Source of the DNA: Thiomicrorhabdus arctica DSM 13458 | Lineage (GTDB): Bacteria; Pseudomonadota; Gammaproteobacteria; Thiomicrospirales; Thiomicrospiraceae | Assembly: GCF_000381085.1 (NCBI RefSeq) | Contig: NZ_KB905899.1 | Span: 1,426,001-1,490,000 of the forward strand | Length of the DNA stretch: 64,000 bases | Direction of reading: 5' to 3' | Shown here: in pieces, positions 36,552-46,093 of the stretch | Layout: each line of letters begins with the position of its first letter | Numbering within the stretch: position 1 is the first letter of the stretch | The notes under the pieces: model-generated | Told to the model about the DNA's origin: nothing | Databases searched by the model: none | The model's input: only the letters and a program-made list of their open reading frames with translations | Position numbers and translations under genes: made by a program

Positions 36552-38849
36552 ATGCGAAATAACGGCACCGTTACACAAAAAGAGTACATTTTAAAACCAG
36601 ATATCACGATTGTCTCTCGCACCGATATCCATGGCAAGATTACCTCAGCAAATGAAGCATTCATTGAGGCCAGCGGCTTTGAATGGAAAGACTTAGTGGG
36701 TCAACCGCATAATATACTTAGACATCCCGATGTACCTGAAGCCGTATTTAAAGATTTTTGGACAACGCTACAAGCAGGCAAACCTTGGAGCCAAATTGTC
36801 AAAAATAGACGTAAAAATGGCGATCATTACTGGGTCATTGCCAAGGCCACACCCATCTTCGAAAAGGGTGTTATTACAGGCTATATGTCGGTTCGAAATG
36901 CTGCAAGCAGCGCACAAAAAGTGGCGGCTGAACAGGCCTATAAGGCGATTGCAAATGGTAAAGCCAAACTCGTTAATGGCCATATCGCCAGCCTAAAAGA
37001 CACGTTAAATCCATTGCTACATTTTAACCTAGCACCGATTATCTCCGTCTTGGCTATTTTAATGTTGATCTCAGCCCTCATTCCGGTCACATTTAGTAAT
37101 ATAACCACGCTCATTCCTAAGGGTATCTTAGAAACCGTAGGTATTCTTCTTGTTCTACTGCTTATGCTTGCCTCGCGAAGCAATGCCAAACAGCTTAAGC
37201 GTTTACATACGCATATTACAGAGATAACGACTGGAAACTTTAAGACACTAATTGATTCTAAAGGGTCAAGTTTATTGCCACAAATTCTAGGATGTCTTGA
37301 CTCATTACAAATAAAACTCGGCACGGATATTGATGATGTTAAATCGGCATTAAACAGTTCACAACGCATCGAAAGTGCTTTAAACGCCACCTCCTCTAAT
37401 ATTATGGTCATTGACCGTTTTCACAGTATCATCTTCGTAAATGCCTCTTTAGGAAAAATGTTTCATTCTGCCGAAAGCGAATTGAAAGCAGGGTTGCCAG
37501 ATTTTGAAGGTGACAACCTCCTTAGAAAAAACATTGATGTCTTGTTCCAAGAACCTGAACAACAGATTCAACTGTTGGACCATGCAAGCAAAACCTATAA
37601 AACGCGAATGAACATTGGTTCAATTGTTTTAGATACGGTAACAGACCCTATTTTCGGAGCGAATGGTGAGCGTTTGGGTACGGTGATTGAATGGATTAAT
37701 ATGACGGAACAATTAGCTATCGAGGCCAATATTGAACGTATTGTTAATGATGCTTCTAAAGGCACACTCAGCGGAAAGATCCCCACCGACAACCTAAATG
37801 GTTTTGAACGCAATATTTCGTATTCAATGAATGCGTTATTAGAAAGCTTTTGCCAAACGACCCAAACACTTAACAGAATCCTTTCTGGTATGAGCAAGGG
37901 GGATTTAACCTTACGTATTGAAAATGACTACGAAGGAGATCTGCTTGTCATGAAGACCGCTGTAAACAGCGCCTTAAACAACATTGAAGCCACTTTCGGA
38001 CACATTAAACGCGGAGCAACTGAAATCGGTACCATGTCGAATGATGTCGCCGTTGCCAGTGATAACCTATCGCAACGCACACAACAGCAAGCCGCCTCTT
38101 TGGAAGAGACCGCCGCCAGCATGGAAGAGCTGACCTCAACCGTGCAACAATCAACCCAACATACCGCTCAAGCCAATACACTCGCGCATACCGCCGCCCA
38201 AGAAGCAGACGAAGGCATTATTGTCATGCGTCGCACGATTGAAGCGATGAATAACATCACCGAGTTAAGTCATAAAATTGGGGACATTACGAGTGTTATT
38301 GACAGCATTGCTTTCCAAACGAATCTACTGGCACTCAACGCTGCTGTTGAAGCTGCACGAGCCGGTGAACATGGACGAGGCTTTGCCGTCGTAGCCAGCG
38401 AAGTGCGTAGTCTGGCGCAAAAGTCTGCGGCGGCGGCTAAAGACATCTCAACATTAATCACCTCTGCCACTCAACAAATTGAAGCGGGGACATCCCTCGT
38501 TGAGCAGACAAATACCGTCTTCGAACAGATGGTAAACAAAATAAGAAGTGTTGAAGATCTCGTATCAGAAGTCGCATCAACGGCTCTGGAACAGTCAAAA
38601 GGGCTGGATCAAATCAACACAGCCGTCTCTAATTTAGACCAAACGACACAGCAAAACTCGGCGCTTGTGGAAGAGCTCTCGGCAACCGCTGGCAGTATGA
38701 GTGAACAAGCGGAAGAACAGGTTGAATTTGTAGGGCACTTTAAGATTACCCCTGATGTAGATAAAGTTACTCAAACAGAGCTTTTAGCAATCGACGCACC
38801 CATTAAGAGCACTGAAATATTAAATGAACAGAGAGCTTCTCAAGTCTAA
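36552..38849 (+). CDS. Aer-like methyl-accepting chemotaxis protein with two PAS domains
   Basis: 765-aa chemoreceptor. The N-terminal PAS domain (about residues 15-125: TDIHGKITSANEAFIEASGF, GQPHNILRHPDVP) resembles the FAD-binding PAS of Aer. Two closely spaced membrane helices (about 160-210) follow, with no periplasmic domain, then HAMP, a second PAS (about 275-400) and a long cytoplasmic signalling coil with the tip motif SIAFQTNLLALNAAVEAARAG. It probably senses internal redox or energy state and signals through CheA/CheW, which are not in the window. Start has AGGA seven bases upstream. Expression is probably under the c-di-GMP riboswitch at 36251. Its stop overlaps the convergent cysQ stop by four bases. 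Confidence 0.92.
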   Translation: MRNNGTVTQKEYILKPDITIVSRTDIHGKITSANEAFIEASGFEWKDLVGQPHNILRHPDVPEAVFKDFWTTLQAGKPWSQIVKNRRKNGDHYWVIAKATPIFEKGVITGYMSVRNAASSAQKVAAEQAYKAIANGKAKLVNGHIASLKDTLNPLLHFNLAPIISVLAILMLISALIPVTFSNITTLIPKGILETVGILLVLLLMLASRSNAKQLKRLHTHITEITTGNFKTLIDSKGSSLLPQILGCLDSLQIKLGTDIDDVKSALNSSQRIESALNATSSNIMVIDRFHSIIFVNASLGKMFHSAESELKAGLPDFEGDNLLRKNIDVLFQEPEQQIQLLDHASKTYKTRMNIGSIVLDTVTDPIFGANGERLGTVIEWINMTEQLAIEANIERIVNDASKGTLSGKIPTDNLNGFERNISYSMNALLESFCQTTQTLNRILSGMSKGDLTLRIENDYEGDLLVMKTAVNSALNNIEATFGHIKRGATEIGTMSNDVAVASDNLSQRTQQQAASLEETAASMEELTSTVQQSTQHTAQANTLAHTAAQEADEGIIVMRRTIEAMNNITELSHKIGDITSVIDSIAFQTNLLALNAAVEAARAGEHGRGFAVVASEVRSLAQKSAAAAKDISTLITSATQQIEAGTSLVEQTNTVFEQMVNKIRSVEDLVSEVASTALEQSKGLDQINTAVSNLDQTTQQNSALVEELSATAGSMSEQAEEQVEFVGHFKITPDVDKVTQTELLAIDAPIKSTEILNEQRASQV

Positions 38850-39772
38850 AACACTTCTGGAAAATGCGGCCACGGATAGTTTTTATCGCAAACCGCAATA
38901 AAGAAGGGATTGAGAAGCGATTTAGTTTGTACATACTGCAAAGGGTGTCCTGCTGCATTCAGCAGTGCACCCCCTGCGGATTCAAGAATGCAGTGAGATG
39001 CCGCGGTATCCCACAACGAGGTCGGGCCAAACCGTGGGTAGATATCAACCTTACCTTCAGCGACCAAACAGGTTTTTAAGGCAGAACCCATTTTAATTAA
39101 AGAGACTTCTCCCAATTGCGCTGTGAAGCGTTGTAATACGCCGCCATGCCGCCGACTTATTGCGACTTTAATTTTTTCACCAACGTGACCATCCAACCCC
39201 TTCGAAACCCGATCTTGTTGTTTTACAGAGTGTTTGTCTTGCAAAGAATTGACTTGGATCGACGGTGCTTTTTCTAATATAGACAGCCATTGATGATGAG
39301 ATAAACCTGCTGTCAGACCGCTTAATTTAAACGCCTTCTGGCCTTTAATCGAGAAGTATAAGCTCCCTATTTCAGGACCATATACCACACCTAACACTGG
39401 CTGATGATCTACGATCAGTGCAATATTCACACTGTACTCTCCGGTGCGACCAATGAACTCTTTAGTGCCATCCAAGGGGTCGACTAACCAATAAGTCGAC
39501 CAGGCCTGACGACTTTCAAACGGCACGTCCGCAACACTCTCTTCGGTAATCAATGGAATCGTCGACACCAGAGCCTGTAAAGCCATAGTGATCATTTTAT
39601 CGGCTTGTTTGTCGGCCTCGGTCACGGGCGAACCATCCGTTTTATCCTCGACATCTAACCTCTTAGACTGGTGATATAAAGTTGATATATGTTGACCGGC
39701 AAGATATGCGATATGGCAAACTTCGGGCAACCACTTAACCAACTCTTCAGATGTAACTGCACGCGAGTTCAT
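38846..39772 (-). CDS. cysQ: 3'(2'),5'-bisphosphate nucleotidase CysQ
   Basis: Inositol-monophosphatase-fold phosphatase that hydrolyses PAP (3'-phosphoadenosine 5'-phosphate), a by-product of sulfate assimilation. Metal-site motifs are visible: TEADKQAD, ITEESV, LVDPLDGTKEFI and SLWDTAASHCILESAGG. At 308 aa it is longer than E. coli CysQ (246 aa) because of a polar insertion near residues 165-205. It overlaps nudE by four bases (39769-39772), so the two are co-translated. A near copy of the repeated palindrome at 39500-39511 falls in a QAWS-encoding frame. Confidence 0.92.
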   Translation of the reverse strand: MNSRAVTSEELVKWLPEVCHIAYLAGQHISTLYHQSKRLDVEDKTDGSPVTEADKQADKMITMALQALVSTIPLITEESVADVPFESRQAWSTYWLVDPLDGTKEFIGRTGEYSVNIALIVDHQPVLGVVYGPEIGSLYFSIKGQKAFKLSGLTAGLSHHQWLSILEKAPSIQVNSLQDKHSVKQQDRVSKGLDGHVGEKIKVAISRRHGGVLQRFTAQLGEVSLIKMGSALKTCLVAEGKVDIYPRFGPTSLWDTAASHCILESAGGALLNAAGHPLQYVQTKSLLNPFFIAVCDKNYPWPHFPEVF

Positions 39773-40317
39773 ATTTTCCCCATCTCTTTTAAGACCAACA
39801 TCAGCGCGGCGTAAGCACGACCTTCGCTAAAGTCGGGGTCCGCCAACAATCCCTGCCAATCATCCAAATGCCACGGCACTACCTCGAGGGGCTCTGGTTC
39901 ATCACCTTCGGCATTTTGTGGCGTCAACCCTGTCGCCAACACAATGTGAGTATGATGCGTCATATAACCTGCTGCCAAACTCACCGAATCCAGTAATTTG
40001 ACCTCTTGAGGTAAAAATCCAATCTCTTCCTGACTCTCACGAATAGAGGCCTCTCGCCAAGTCTCCCCCGGGTCAATCTTGCCTTTCGGAAAGCCCAGTT
40101 CATAACGCCCGACCCCGGCGCCATACTCTCTAATTAACAGTAAAGTACCATCTTCAAGCATTGGAATTATCAATACCGCACCGTCGACACTGCCCAGCAA
40201 ACGTTCATACGTCACGGTGGTACCATTCGAAAAAGTGATATCTTGAGACTGCACCGTAAAAATCCGTGACTGCGAAGCGATTTTTTCCGATAAAATAGTA
40301 GGTGCTTTTTTAGACAT
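39769..40317 (-). CDS. nudE: ADP compounds hydrolase NudE (Nudix)
   Basis: Nudix hydrolase active on ADP-ribose, NADH and related ADP sugars in E. coli. The 182-aa protein contains a full Nudix box from residue 75: GKIDPGETWREASIRESQEE followed by IGF. The C-terminus (EPLEVVPWHLDDWQGLL) matches NudE. It is first in a nudE-cysQ pair, an arrangement that recurs in gammaproteobacteria, linking clean-up of ADP-type and PAP-type nucleotides. Divergent from the nucleotidase gene at 40381. Confidence 0.92.
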   Translation of the reverse strand: MSKKAPTILSEKIASQSRIFTVQSQDITFSNGTTVTYERLLGSVDGAVLIIPMLEDGTLLLIREYGAGVGRYELGFPKGKIDPGETWREASIRESQEEIGFLPQEVKLLDSVSLAAGYMTHHTHIVLATGLTPQNAEGDEPEPLEVVPWHLDDWQGLLADPDFSEGRAYAALMLVLKEMGKI

Positions 40318-40380
40318 GCTGAATAACCGTTAAACTAAAAATATTCTTTTCATAATAACGCTAAGGGTTCCTGATTACCA

Positions 40381-41049
40381 ATGAATGCAAATCTTAACTG
40401 GTCACAAATAGACACTGTCCTACTCGACATGGACGGTACCTTGTTGGATTTACATTTCGACTGGCATTTTTGGATGGAAGTGATTCCCCAGGCCTATGCA
40501 TCCAAAAACAAAGTGTCGCTTGAATCCACAAAAGCCCTGATTCATGAAAAGATTCATTCGCAAACCGGGACTTTAAATTGGTATTGTTTGGATTACTGGA
40601 CCGAAGCATTGGATTTACCCGTCGCCCAGTTGAAGCGTGAGTTAAAGCATCAAATTCAAGTACATCCAGAGGTAATGGAGTTTTTAGCCGCACTTAAGGC
40701 CAACAATAAAACGGTGGTGATGGTCACTAACGCACACCGCGATAGCTTGGTGATTAAGCTAGAGATGACCGAAATAGGTGACTATTTTGATGAACTGATT
40801 TCAGCACATGATTTTGGCATGCCGAAAGAGGACATCACCATCTGGTCAAAAATTCAGGACGTCATCGCTTACGACCCACAGCGCACGTTATTGATTGATG
40901 ATAACCTACGCGCGTTACAGACCGCCAAAGAGTATGGCATTGCTTACCCATTATGCGCCACGTATGTCAGCCCAAAGTTGGATAAAATTGACCCTAAAGA
41001 CTTTGCAAGCTTTGAATTTTATTCAGAGATTATGCCGAACGAATCTTGA
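40381..41049 (+). CDS. yrfG: GMP/IMP nucleotidase YrfG (HAD family)
   Basis: HAD-superfamily 5'-nucleotidase; the E. coli homologue acts on GMP and IMP. Motif I is LLDMDGTLLDLHFDWHFW, motif II VMVTNAHRDS, motif III near LKRELKHQIQ and motif IV LLIDDNLRALQTAKEYG. The DLxFDxxFW sequence after motif I is distinctive of YrfG. Length (222 aa) is normal. Divergent from nudE, as in E. coli, where the two genes are also adjacent. The final residues (IDPKDFASFEFY) are slightly extended. Confidence 0.9.
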   Translation: MNANLNWSQIDTVLLDMDGTLLDLHFDWHFWMEVIPQAYASKNKVSLESTKALIHEKIHSQTGTLNWYCLDYWTEALDLPVAQLKRELKHQIQVHPEVMEFLAALKANNKTVVMVTNAHRDSLVIKLEMTEIGDYFDELISAHDFGMPKEDITIWSKIQDVIAYDPQRTLLIDDNLRALQTAKEYGIAYPLCATYVSPKLDKIDPKDFASFEFYSEIMPNES

Positions 41050-41059
41050 TGTACAAAAC

Positions 41060-41073
41060 GACCAGGCCTGGTC
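41060..41073. repeat. Repeated palindrome GACCAGGCCTGGTC between yrfG and the AraC-family gene
   Basis: Exact 14-bp copy 10 bp after the yrfG stop, in a gap between convergent genes. Confidence 0.92.
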
Positions 41074-41222
41074 ATTCTCGATTTCGTTCTGTTTTAAATC
41101 CTTTAAAGTGTCCCCCTAAAGGCTACATACTTGTCACAAAGACAATTTAGTTCCTCAAATACCTTTGTGAAGAAAACTCAGACCGTATCAGTACCGTAAT
41201 CTAGGTCTGTTAAAAGGGATGC

Positions 41223-42131
41223 CTAAAACTTTGATTTATATTCCGATGCTGTACACCCATAAAGATTTTTAAAACGGTGACAAAAGTGGCTAGGCGTATT
41301 AAACCCTAGGTCATAACTTACCACAGTGATTAACTCTCCATTTTTAATTCTTTCTGCGGCTAATGTCAGACGCGTTTGCTGCTGCCACTCCACTGGTGAA
41401 CAGCCGAGTTGTTTTCTAAATAATTCATAAAGACTACTTCTACTCATACAAGCGTGTTTTGACAATGCATCAATATCAAGCGGCTTTATTAAGTTTTTAT
41501 TTATCCAATAAAGTGCTGCCACTAGGCTGTTAGCTTCGGGATCTCTATTGCAATAACGTAATAAAAACGCTCTAGTTGTATGCCGTAACATTCGAACAAT
41601 TAGCTCAGAAATATGTAAATCGATTAACAATTTTCTGTCAGGATGATTTTCAGTAAATAAATGAGTTAATTGATTTAAAAGTTCTTGGGTTTCATGTGAG
41701 TGATGTGTATGCAAAACCGGGAATGAAGTTCCTGGCTGCCAGATAGAATCTCCGCTAAGAGCAGGAAAGTTTTCATACATGCGTTCATGAATCTTCAGCA
41801 CTTTTTCTTTTGCTATCTCAACCGTCAGACAAATTGTAGGGTGGCTCATTGTTGCATCAGGAAAGTCTATTTCAACACTTTCACCAGGGGCCATAATAAA
41901 ACTTTCATGCGGCAGAAAAACTTGTTCATCGATTCTACTTTTTACACCTTCAGAGTGCATGATTTTTTTCCCAGACACCATCCCGCAAAGCAGTAACTCA
42001 TCTGCTTTTAAGTGTACTCTACTGGCCTTTTCATAAGTATCATAAATACTAACTTCTGACTCATCAGCGGCAAAACTAATTTTGTTTTCCACTAGAGTTT
42101 TAGGCTTACGGATATCTTTAAGAGAATTCAT
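41223..42131 (-). CDS. AraC-family transcriptional regulator of the divergent aldehyde dehydrogenase
   Basis: About 302 aa from the ATG at 42131, with an N-terminal cupin-like effector domain (about residues 1-180, HESFIMAPGESVEIDFPD) and C-terminal double HTH (about 205-302: LSKHACMSRSSLYELFRKQLG and GFNTPSHFCHRFKNLYGCTASEY). The open frame extends upstream to 42353 but would overlap the dehydrogenase start and has no ribosome-binding support. Divergent placement from the ExaC-type dehydrogenase and DUF779 gene suggests local control in response to an alcohol or aldehyde. Confidence 0.88.
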   Translation of the reverse strand: MNSLKDIRKPKTLVENKISFAADESEVSIYDTYEKASRVHLKADELLLCGMVSGKKIMHSEGVKSRIDEQVFLPHESFIMAPGESVEIDFPDATMSHPTICLTVEIAKEKVLKIHERMYENFPALSGDSIWQPGTSFPVLHTHHSHETQELLNQLTHLFTENHPDRKLLIDLHISELIVRMLRHTTRAFLLRYCNRDPEANSLVAALYWINKNLIKPLDIDALSKHACMSRSSLYELFRKQLGCSPVEWQQQTRLTLAAERIKNGELITVVSYDLGFNTPSHFCHRFKNLYGCTASEYKSKF

Positions 42132-42337
42132 TCGGTAATAAATTTTTCCTAGATGTTGTAAGTTTGGACTGAGCTTGAATTTTCCTGGACGTTCAGACAA
42201 TCGCTCAAGACCACTAAAGATTATATTACAAGCAAGCTGATTATTAAGAAAAAAAGATATGAATGAGCTTCTTTGCTTTTTGTCGAACGTTATGACAATC
42301 GAAAGCCTATATAAACAATCATTAGATGGAGACGACG

Positions 42338-43834
42338 ATGTCAGGTCAAACACATGGTTTTAAAGAACAGTATGAGAATTTCATTGGTGGAAAATGGGTC
42401 CCACCAGTCGATGGAAAATACTTTGAAAACACTTCTCCTGTTTCAGGTGAATTTATCAACAGAATTCCTAGATCATCTAATAAAGACATTGATCTTGCGG
42501 TTGCGGCTGCCACAAAAGCGTCTACAGCTTGGGGGAAAACTTCCGCCACTGACAGAAGCAATATACTGCTTAAAATAGCCGATGCGATGGAACAGAATCT
42601 CGAAGCGATAGCACATGCAGAAACGTGGGATAACGGTAAGGCCATTCGTGAAACGATGGCTGCGGATATTCCTTTGTCCATTGATCACTTCAGATATTTT
42701 GCAGGCGTCATTAGAGCGGACTCAGGAGAAATTTCTGATCTTGATGCAAATACGGTCTCCATGGAAGTGCACGAACCATTAGGGGTTGTTGCACAAATAA
42801 TTCCTTGGAATTTTCCAATCTTAATGGCCTGTTGGAAAATTGCGCCTGCTCTAGCCGCGGGTAACTGCGTAGTGCTAAAACCTGCAGAGCAAACCCCATC
42901 TTCAATCCTAGTGATGATGGAAATTATTCAAGATCTACTCCCTCAAGGCGTTTTAAATATTGTGAACGGTTTTGGGCTTGAAGCGGGTAAACCCTTAGCA
43001 ACACACCCTGATATTCGTAAAGTAGCCTTTACAGGTGAAACGACTACTGGACGTTTAATCATGCAGTATGCCTCTGAAAATATTGTGCCTGTCACGTTAG
43101 AGTTAGGCGGCAAGTCTCCCAATGTTTTCTTTGAAAGCATTATGGAAGAAGATGATGCCTTTTTTGACAAAGCGATTGAAGGTTTGGTTTTATTTGCCTT
43201 TAACCAAGGGGAAGTCTGTACTTGTCCCTCTCGAGCATTAATTCAAGAAAGTATTTATGAAAAATTCATGGCACGTTGTCTTGAAAGAATTAGCGCTATC
43301 AAGATGGGTGATACGCTAGATTCTAGCACTATGATGGGGGCTCAAGCCTCAAGTGACCAATATGAAAAAATCTTAAATTATATTGAAATCGGTAAAGCCG
43401 AAGGTGCTGAGATATTATGTGGCGGTGGCGCTTTCAAAAATAAAACCTTTCCAAATGGTTATTACATCCAGCCGACACTATTAAAAGGTAACAACAACAT
43501 GAGAGTCTTCCAAGAGGAGATTTTTGGACCCGTTCTTTGTGTAACAACTTTTAAAGATGAAGATGAAGCACTCAAAATTGCAAATGACACCATGTATGGA
43601 TTAGGTGCCGGGGTTTGGACAAGAGATGTTCATCAGATGCATAAAATGACCCGGGGAATAGATGCTGGTCGTGTTTGGGCTAACTGCTATCATACCTATC
43701 CTGCTCACGCCTCTTTCGGTGGGCATAAAAAGTCTGGTATCGGGCGTGAAACGCACAAAATGATGTTGAATCATTATCGTAAAACTAAAAACATTCTGAT
43801 CTCTTATGATAAAAACGCATTAGGTTTTTTCTAA
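42338..43834 (+). CDS. NAD-dependent aldehyde dehydrogenase, ExaC/acetaldehyde dehydrogenase type
   Basis: 498-aa oxidising aldehyde dehydrogenase. Catalytic Cys is in [13 protein letters not shown], the Glu in [13 protein letters not shown], the cofactor segment is [22 protein letters not shown], and the C-terminus [15 protein letters not shown] is typical. I chose the ATG at 42338, with GGAG six bases upstream; the track ATG at 42326 overlaps that site. In relatives this enzyme (ExaC/AcoD) converts acetaldehyde from ethanol to acetate. The adjacent DUF779 gene and divergent AraC regulator repeat a known neighbourhood. Confidence 0.92.
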   Translation: MSGQTHGFKEQYENFIGGKWVPPVDGKYFENTSPVSGEFINRIPRSSNKDIDLAVAAATKASTAWGKTSATDRSNILLKIADAMEQNLEAIAHAETWDNGKAIRETMAADIPLSIDHFRYFAGVIRADSGEISDLDANTVSMEVHEPLGVVAQIIPWNFPILMACWKIAPALAAGNCVVLKPAEQTPSSILVMMEIIQDLLPQGVLNIVNGFGLEAGKPLATHPDIRKVAFTGETTTGRLIMQYASENIVPVTLELGGKSPNVFFESIMEEDDAFFDKAIEGLVLFAFNQGEVCTCPSRALIQESIYEKFMARCLERISAIKMGDTLDSSTMMGAQASSDQYEKILNYIEIGKAEGAEILCGGGAFKNKTFPNGYYIQPTLLKGNNNMRVFQEEIFGPVLCVTTFKDEDEALKIANDTMYGLGAGVWTRDVHQMHKMTRGIDAGRVWANCYHTYPAHASFGGHKKSGIGRETHKMMLNHYRKTKNILISYDKNALGFF

Positions 43835-43873
43835 ACTAACGATTGATTTTTAAAGCTGTTTTTAAAAAATAAG

Positions 43874-43897
43874 TTGCCGTAGCTAAAGCTTCGGCAA
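43874..43897 (+). promoter_or_regulatory. Hairpin between the aldehyde dehydrogenase and DUF779 genes
   Basis: TTGCCG/CGGCAA outer stem with AGCT/AGCT inner pairing and one T-T mismatch. There is no U run, so it is more likely an RNA-stability or attenuation element than a full terminator. Confidence 0.5.
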
Positions 43898-43925
43898 TTA
43901 ATATTTATGTTTAAGAGAAAGAAAT

Positions 43926-44303
43926 ATGAACACTGAAAAATTGAGTGATCGTGTTGATGTGACCGATAAAGCTAGAGACGTCATTGATAGACTAAGAGCA
44001 AACAACGGAGAGTTAATGTTTCATCAAAGTGGTGGCTGTTGCGATGGTTCAGCACCCATGTGTTTTGTCGTCGGTGACTTTATGACGGGATCACGAGATG
44101 TTATGCTTGGAAAGATACATGGTTGTGAATTTTATATGGCAGCAGACCAATTTGAATTTTGGAAAAACACCCATCTTACAATCGATGTTTCAGAAGGTAG
44201 AGGCTCTAGTTTTTCTTTGGAAATCCCCTTAGGTTTGCGATTTATGACCATTTCTAGGCTATTTACCGATGATGAACTTAAACGGTTAAGACCCATCATA
44301 TGA
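43926..44303 (+). CDS. DUF779 family protein linked to aldehyde dehydrogenase
   Basis: 125-aa protein of the DUF779 family, commonly encoded next to ExaC-type acetaldehyde dehydrogenases. Key features are LMFHQSGGCCDGSAPMCF with conserved neighbouring Cys, a mid-protein GCEFYMAADQFEFWK and the C-terminal TIDVSEGRGSSFSLEIPLG. Cys clusters suggest metal or aldehyde handling, but function is unproven. It follows the dehydrogenase by 91 bp, with the hairpin at 43874 between them. Confidence 0.88.
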   Translation: MNTEKLSDRVDVTDKARDVIDRLRANNGELMFHQSGGCCDGSAPMCFVVGDFMTGSRDVMLGKIHGCEFYMAADQFEFWKNTHLTIDVSEGRGSSFSLEIPLGLRFMTISRLFTDDELKRLRPII

Positions 44304-44670
44304 TTTTTGCTCAACACGTTTATCGCAAAACATTTTAAGCTCAAAACCCCATTCGATCCATTCATTGCAAATAACTCCAGCATTTATTGGCGTTGAAATA
44401 CTCAACTTCATTTCCCGTTGGATGCTTACAATCTCTTCATCCTCTAGCTCGATCTAAATAATGTCCCTATAAAGGCATCAAGACTATTTAAGGTCTCGTC
44501 AAGGCAAGCAGTTGTTGAAACTTGCTTGCATATTGACTCCAAACGATCATTATGACTCGCGCCATCACAGTTATGATCTGCACTAAACTGGTTGTACTGA
44601 ATCCGTATGGATAAACCGTTATAATATATCGCTTATTATACAAACAACCCAACAAAACAGAATCTAAAAT
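44304..44670. other. Intergenic region without a recognisable gene
   Basis: 367 bp with no supported frame. A hairpin GCAAGC-AGTT/AACT-GCTTGC lies near 44514-44529 but has no U run. TATAAT-like sequence near 44620 may serve the downstream gene. Confidence 0.4.
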
Positions 44671-45237
44671 ATGTCCTTAAAACACTCCGACACGCCTGAA
44701 AAACAACCTGACGCAGCCCCACCGTTTTGGAAAAAGAATTGGGTTAAAAATACCTTGACTGGTTTGCTTTTTGTAGGCGTATTTTTATTGCTACGCCCTT
44801 ATATGCAAGGCGATGTGGTACAAGGGCAAGCGCCGATTATGCACGTACAGAGCATCACCGGAAAAACCATTGACCTGCAAGCATTAAACCAACAAGGTAA
44901 ACCCGTGTTAATCCACATCTGGGCAACTTGGTGTCCTATATGTGACATCAGTAAAGGGGGTATTGAATCGGTGGCAAAAGAGTATGCGGTGATTAATATC
45001 GCCTCCCAGTCGGCAGATGATGACCAACTACTGACCTTTGCCAAAAACAATGAGATGAACCCCGATATTATCGTCAACGATTTAGAAGGCAAGTGGCTAA
45101 AAGTGCTTGGCGCTAAAGCCGTGCCCGCTGATTTTGTCATCGCACCAAACGGCGAAATTGCGTTTGTTGAAGTCGGTTTAACCACTAGTATGGGCTTAAG
45201 ACTTCGTCTATGGTGGACCGCATTGATGGCGGATTAA
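44671..45237 (+). CDS. Membrane-anchored thioredoxin-like protein (TlpA/ScsD-like)
   Basis: 188-aa protein with one N-terminal membrane anchor (about residues 29-44, NTLTGLLFVGVFLLLRPY) and a periplasmic thioredoxin domain. The redox motif is IHIWATWCPICDISKGG, CPIC with flanks like ScsD, and the cis-Pro loop is AKAVPADFVIAPNG. It likely reduces or isomerises periplasmic disulfides, though no ScsB/DsbD partner is in the window. Its stop overlaps the start of the spermidine-synthase-like gene (TAATG). Confidence 0.82.
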   Translation: MSLKHSDTPEKQPDAAPPFWKKNWVKNTLTGLLFVGVFLLLRPYMQGDVVQGQAPIMHVQSITGKTIDLQALNQQGKPVLIHIWATWCPICDISKGGIESVAKEYAVINIASQSADDDQLLTFAKNNEMNPDIIVNDLEGKWLKVLGAKAVPADFVIAPNGEIAFVEVGLTTSMGLRLRLWWTALMAD

Positions 45238-45986
45238 TGACGAATAAAGCGAACGACTCAGAGTTAAATATCGATCTAAAAACCAAGCAGAAATATGGCG
45301 GTTCATTGATACATTGTCAACGTGATGAGTTTGGTTTGATTGAAGTGGTTGATACCCCCCAAATGCGCAGTCTATTTTTTGGCTCGCCAGTGGAACAGAG
45401 TCGGCTCTTTTTTCATGCGCCGATGACCTTGTCGTTTGAATACCAGCAAGTCATCGAAGCACAAATTTTAGACTTTCATGAAAAACATCCGCTCAAACGG
45501 GTCTTGATGCTGGGTATGGGTGGCGGATCCATTGCCAGCCATCTCAATGCTCTACAGCCAGAGATGCAAATTCATATTGTTGAACTGCGCCAAGCGGTGA
45601 TCGATATCGCTTATGACTATTTTCATTTGCCAAAAGTACCTGAGATTGAAGCCATGCAAGAAGATGCTTGGGACTTTATTGCAGAGGGCCTAACGAAGTA
45701 TGATGTGATTATTGTCGATGTCTTTGATGAAGAAGGATTACCGAATGACTTTACTGAGCTGGAATTTCAAAAGAATCTATTGAACAACTTAAAGTCACCA
45801 GGCCTGGTGTTATTTAATTTGTGGAACCATAAAGACAAACATATTAAACAGCAAACAGATTTAATCGTTAAATATTGGCAACAACAAGCTTTATCAAGCT
45901 TATCGGGCAAGCAGCACCACAAAATCCGGGTCGATAGCTACCCAATTCACTCCAGTGAGAATATAATCCTCAGCATTCAGGTATAG
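45237..45986 (+). CDS. Spermidine-synthase-like Rossmann-fold protein
   Basis: 249-aa protein of the spermine/spermidine-synthase superfamily without N-terminal oligomerisation strands. The SAM-type nucleotide loop is VLMLGMGGGSIASHL, followed by IHIVELRQAVIDIA and DAWDFI. The catalytic-loop region is IIVDVFDEEGLPN in place of the D-x-T-DPxGP of true SpeE, so polyamine synthesis is doubtful and another methyl or aminopropyl transfer is possible. Start at ATG 45237 overlaps the preceding stop (TAATG), so translation is coupled. A palindrome copy at 45797-45808 encodes PGLV. Confidence 0.7.
   Translation: MTNKANDSELNIDLKTKQKYGGSLIHCQRDEFGLIEVVDTPQMRSLFFGSPVEQSRLFFHAPMTLSFEYQQVIEAQILDFHEKHPLKRVLMLGMGGGSIASHLNALQPEMQIHIVELRQAVIDIAYDYFHLPKVPEIEAMQEDAWDFIAEGLTKYDVIIVDVFDEEGLPNDFTELEFQKNLLNNLKSPGLVLFNLWNHKDKHIKQQTDLIVKYWQQQALSSLSGKQHHKIRVDSYPIHSSENIILSIQV
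45797..45808. repeat. Repeated palindrome ACCAGGCCTGGT inside the spermidine-synthase-like gene
   Basis: Exact copy in frame as Ser-Pro-Gly-Leu-Val before a hydrophobic strand. Confidence 0.9.
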
Positions 45987-46093
45987 TAACCAGATATTTA
46001 AACCTCTACCAAAGAGATACGGTTTCTATACCTCCAACTTAAAACTCCTCATTCAAAATGGATGATGAATTTACAATAAAAAGACTCTCTATT

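Noticed and set aside
36407-36664. Reverse-strand 85-codon frame upstream of the chemoreceptor
   Set aside because: It overlaps the chemoreceptor start and the riboswitch leader, and its product shows no domain or signal-peptide logic.
42132-42337. Sigma-54 promoter for the aldehyde dehydrogenase
   Set aside because: I found no GG-N10-GC pair with the right spacing; the regulator is AraC-type, which works with sigma-70.
45210-45237. Earlier start for the spermidine-synthase-like protein
   Set aside because: It would overlap the thioredoxin-like gene by 28 bases; the TAATG junction at 45237 is the better start.
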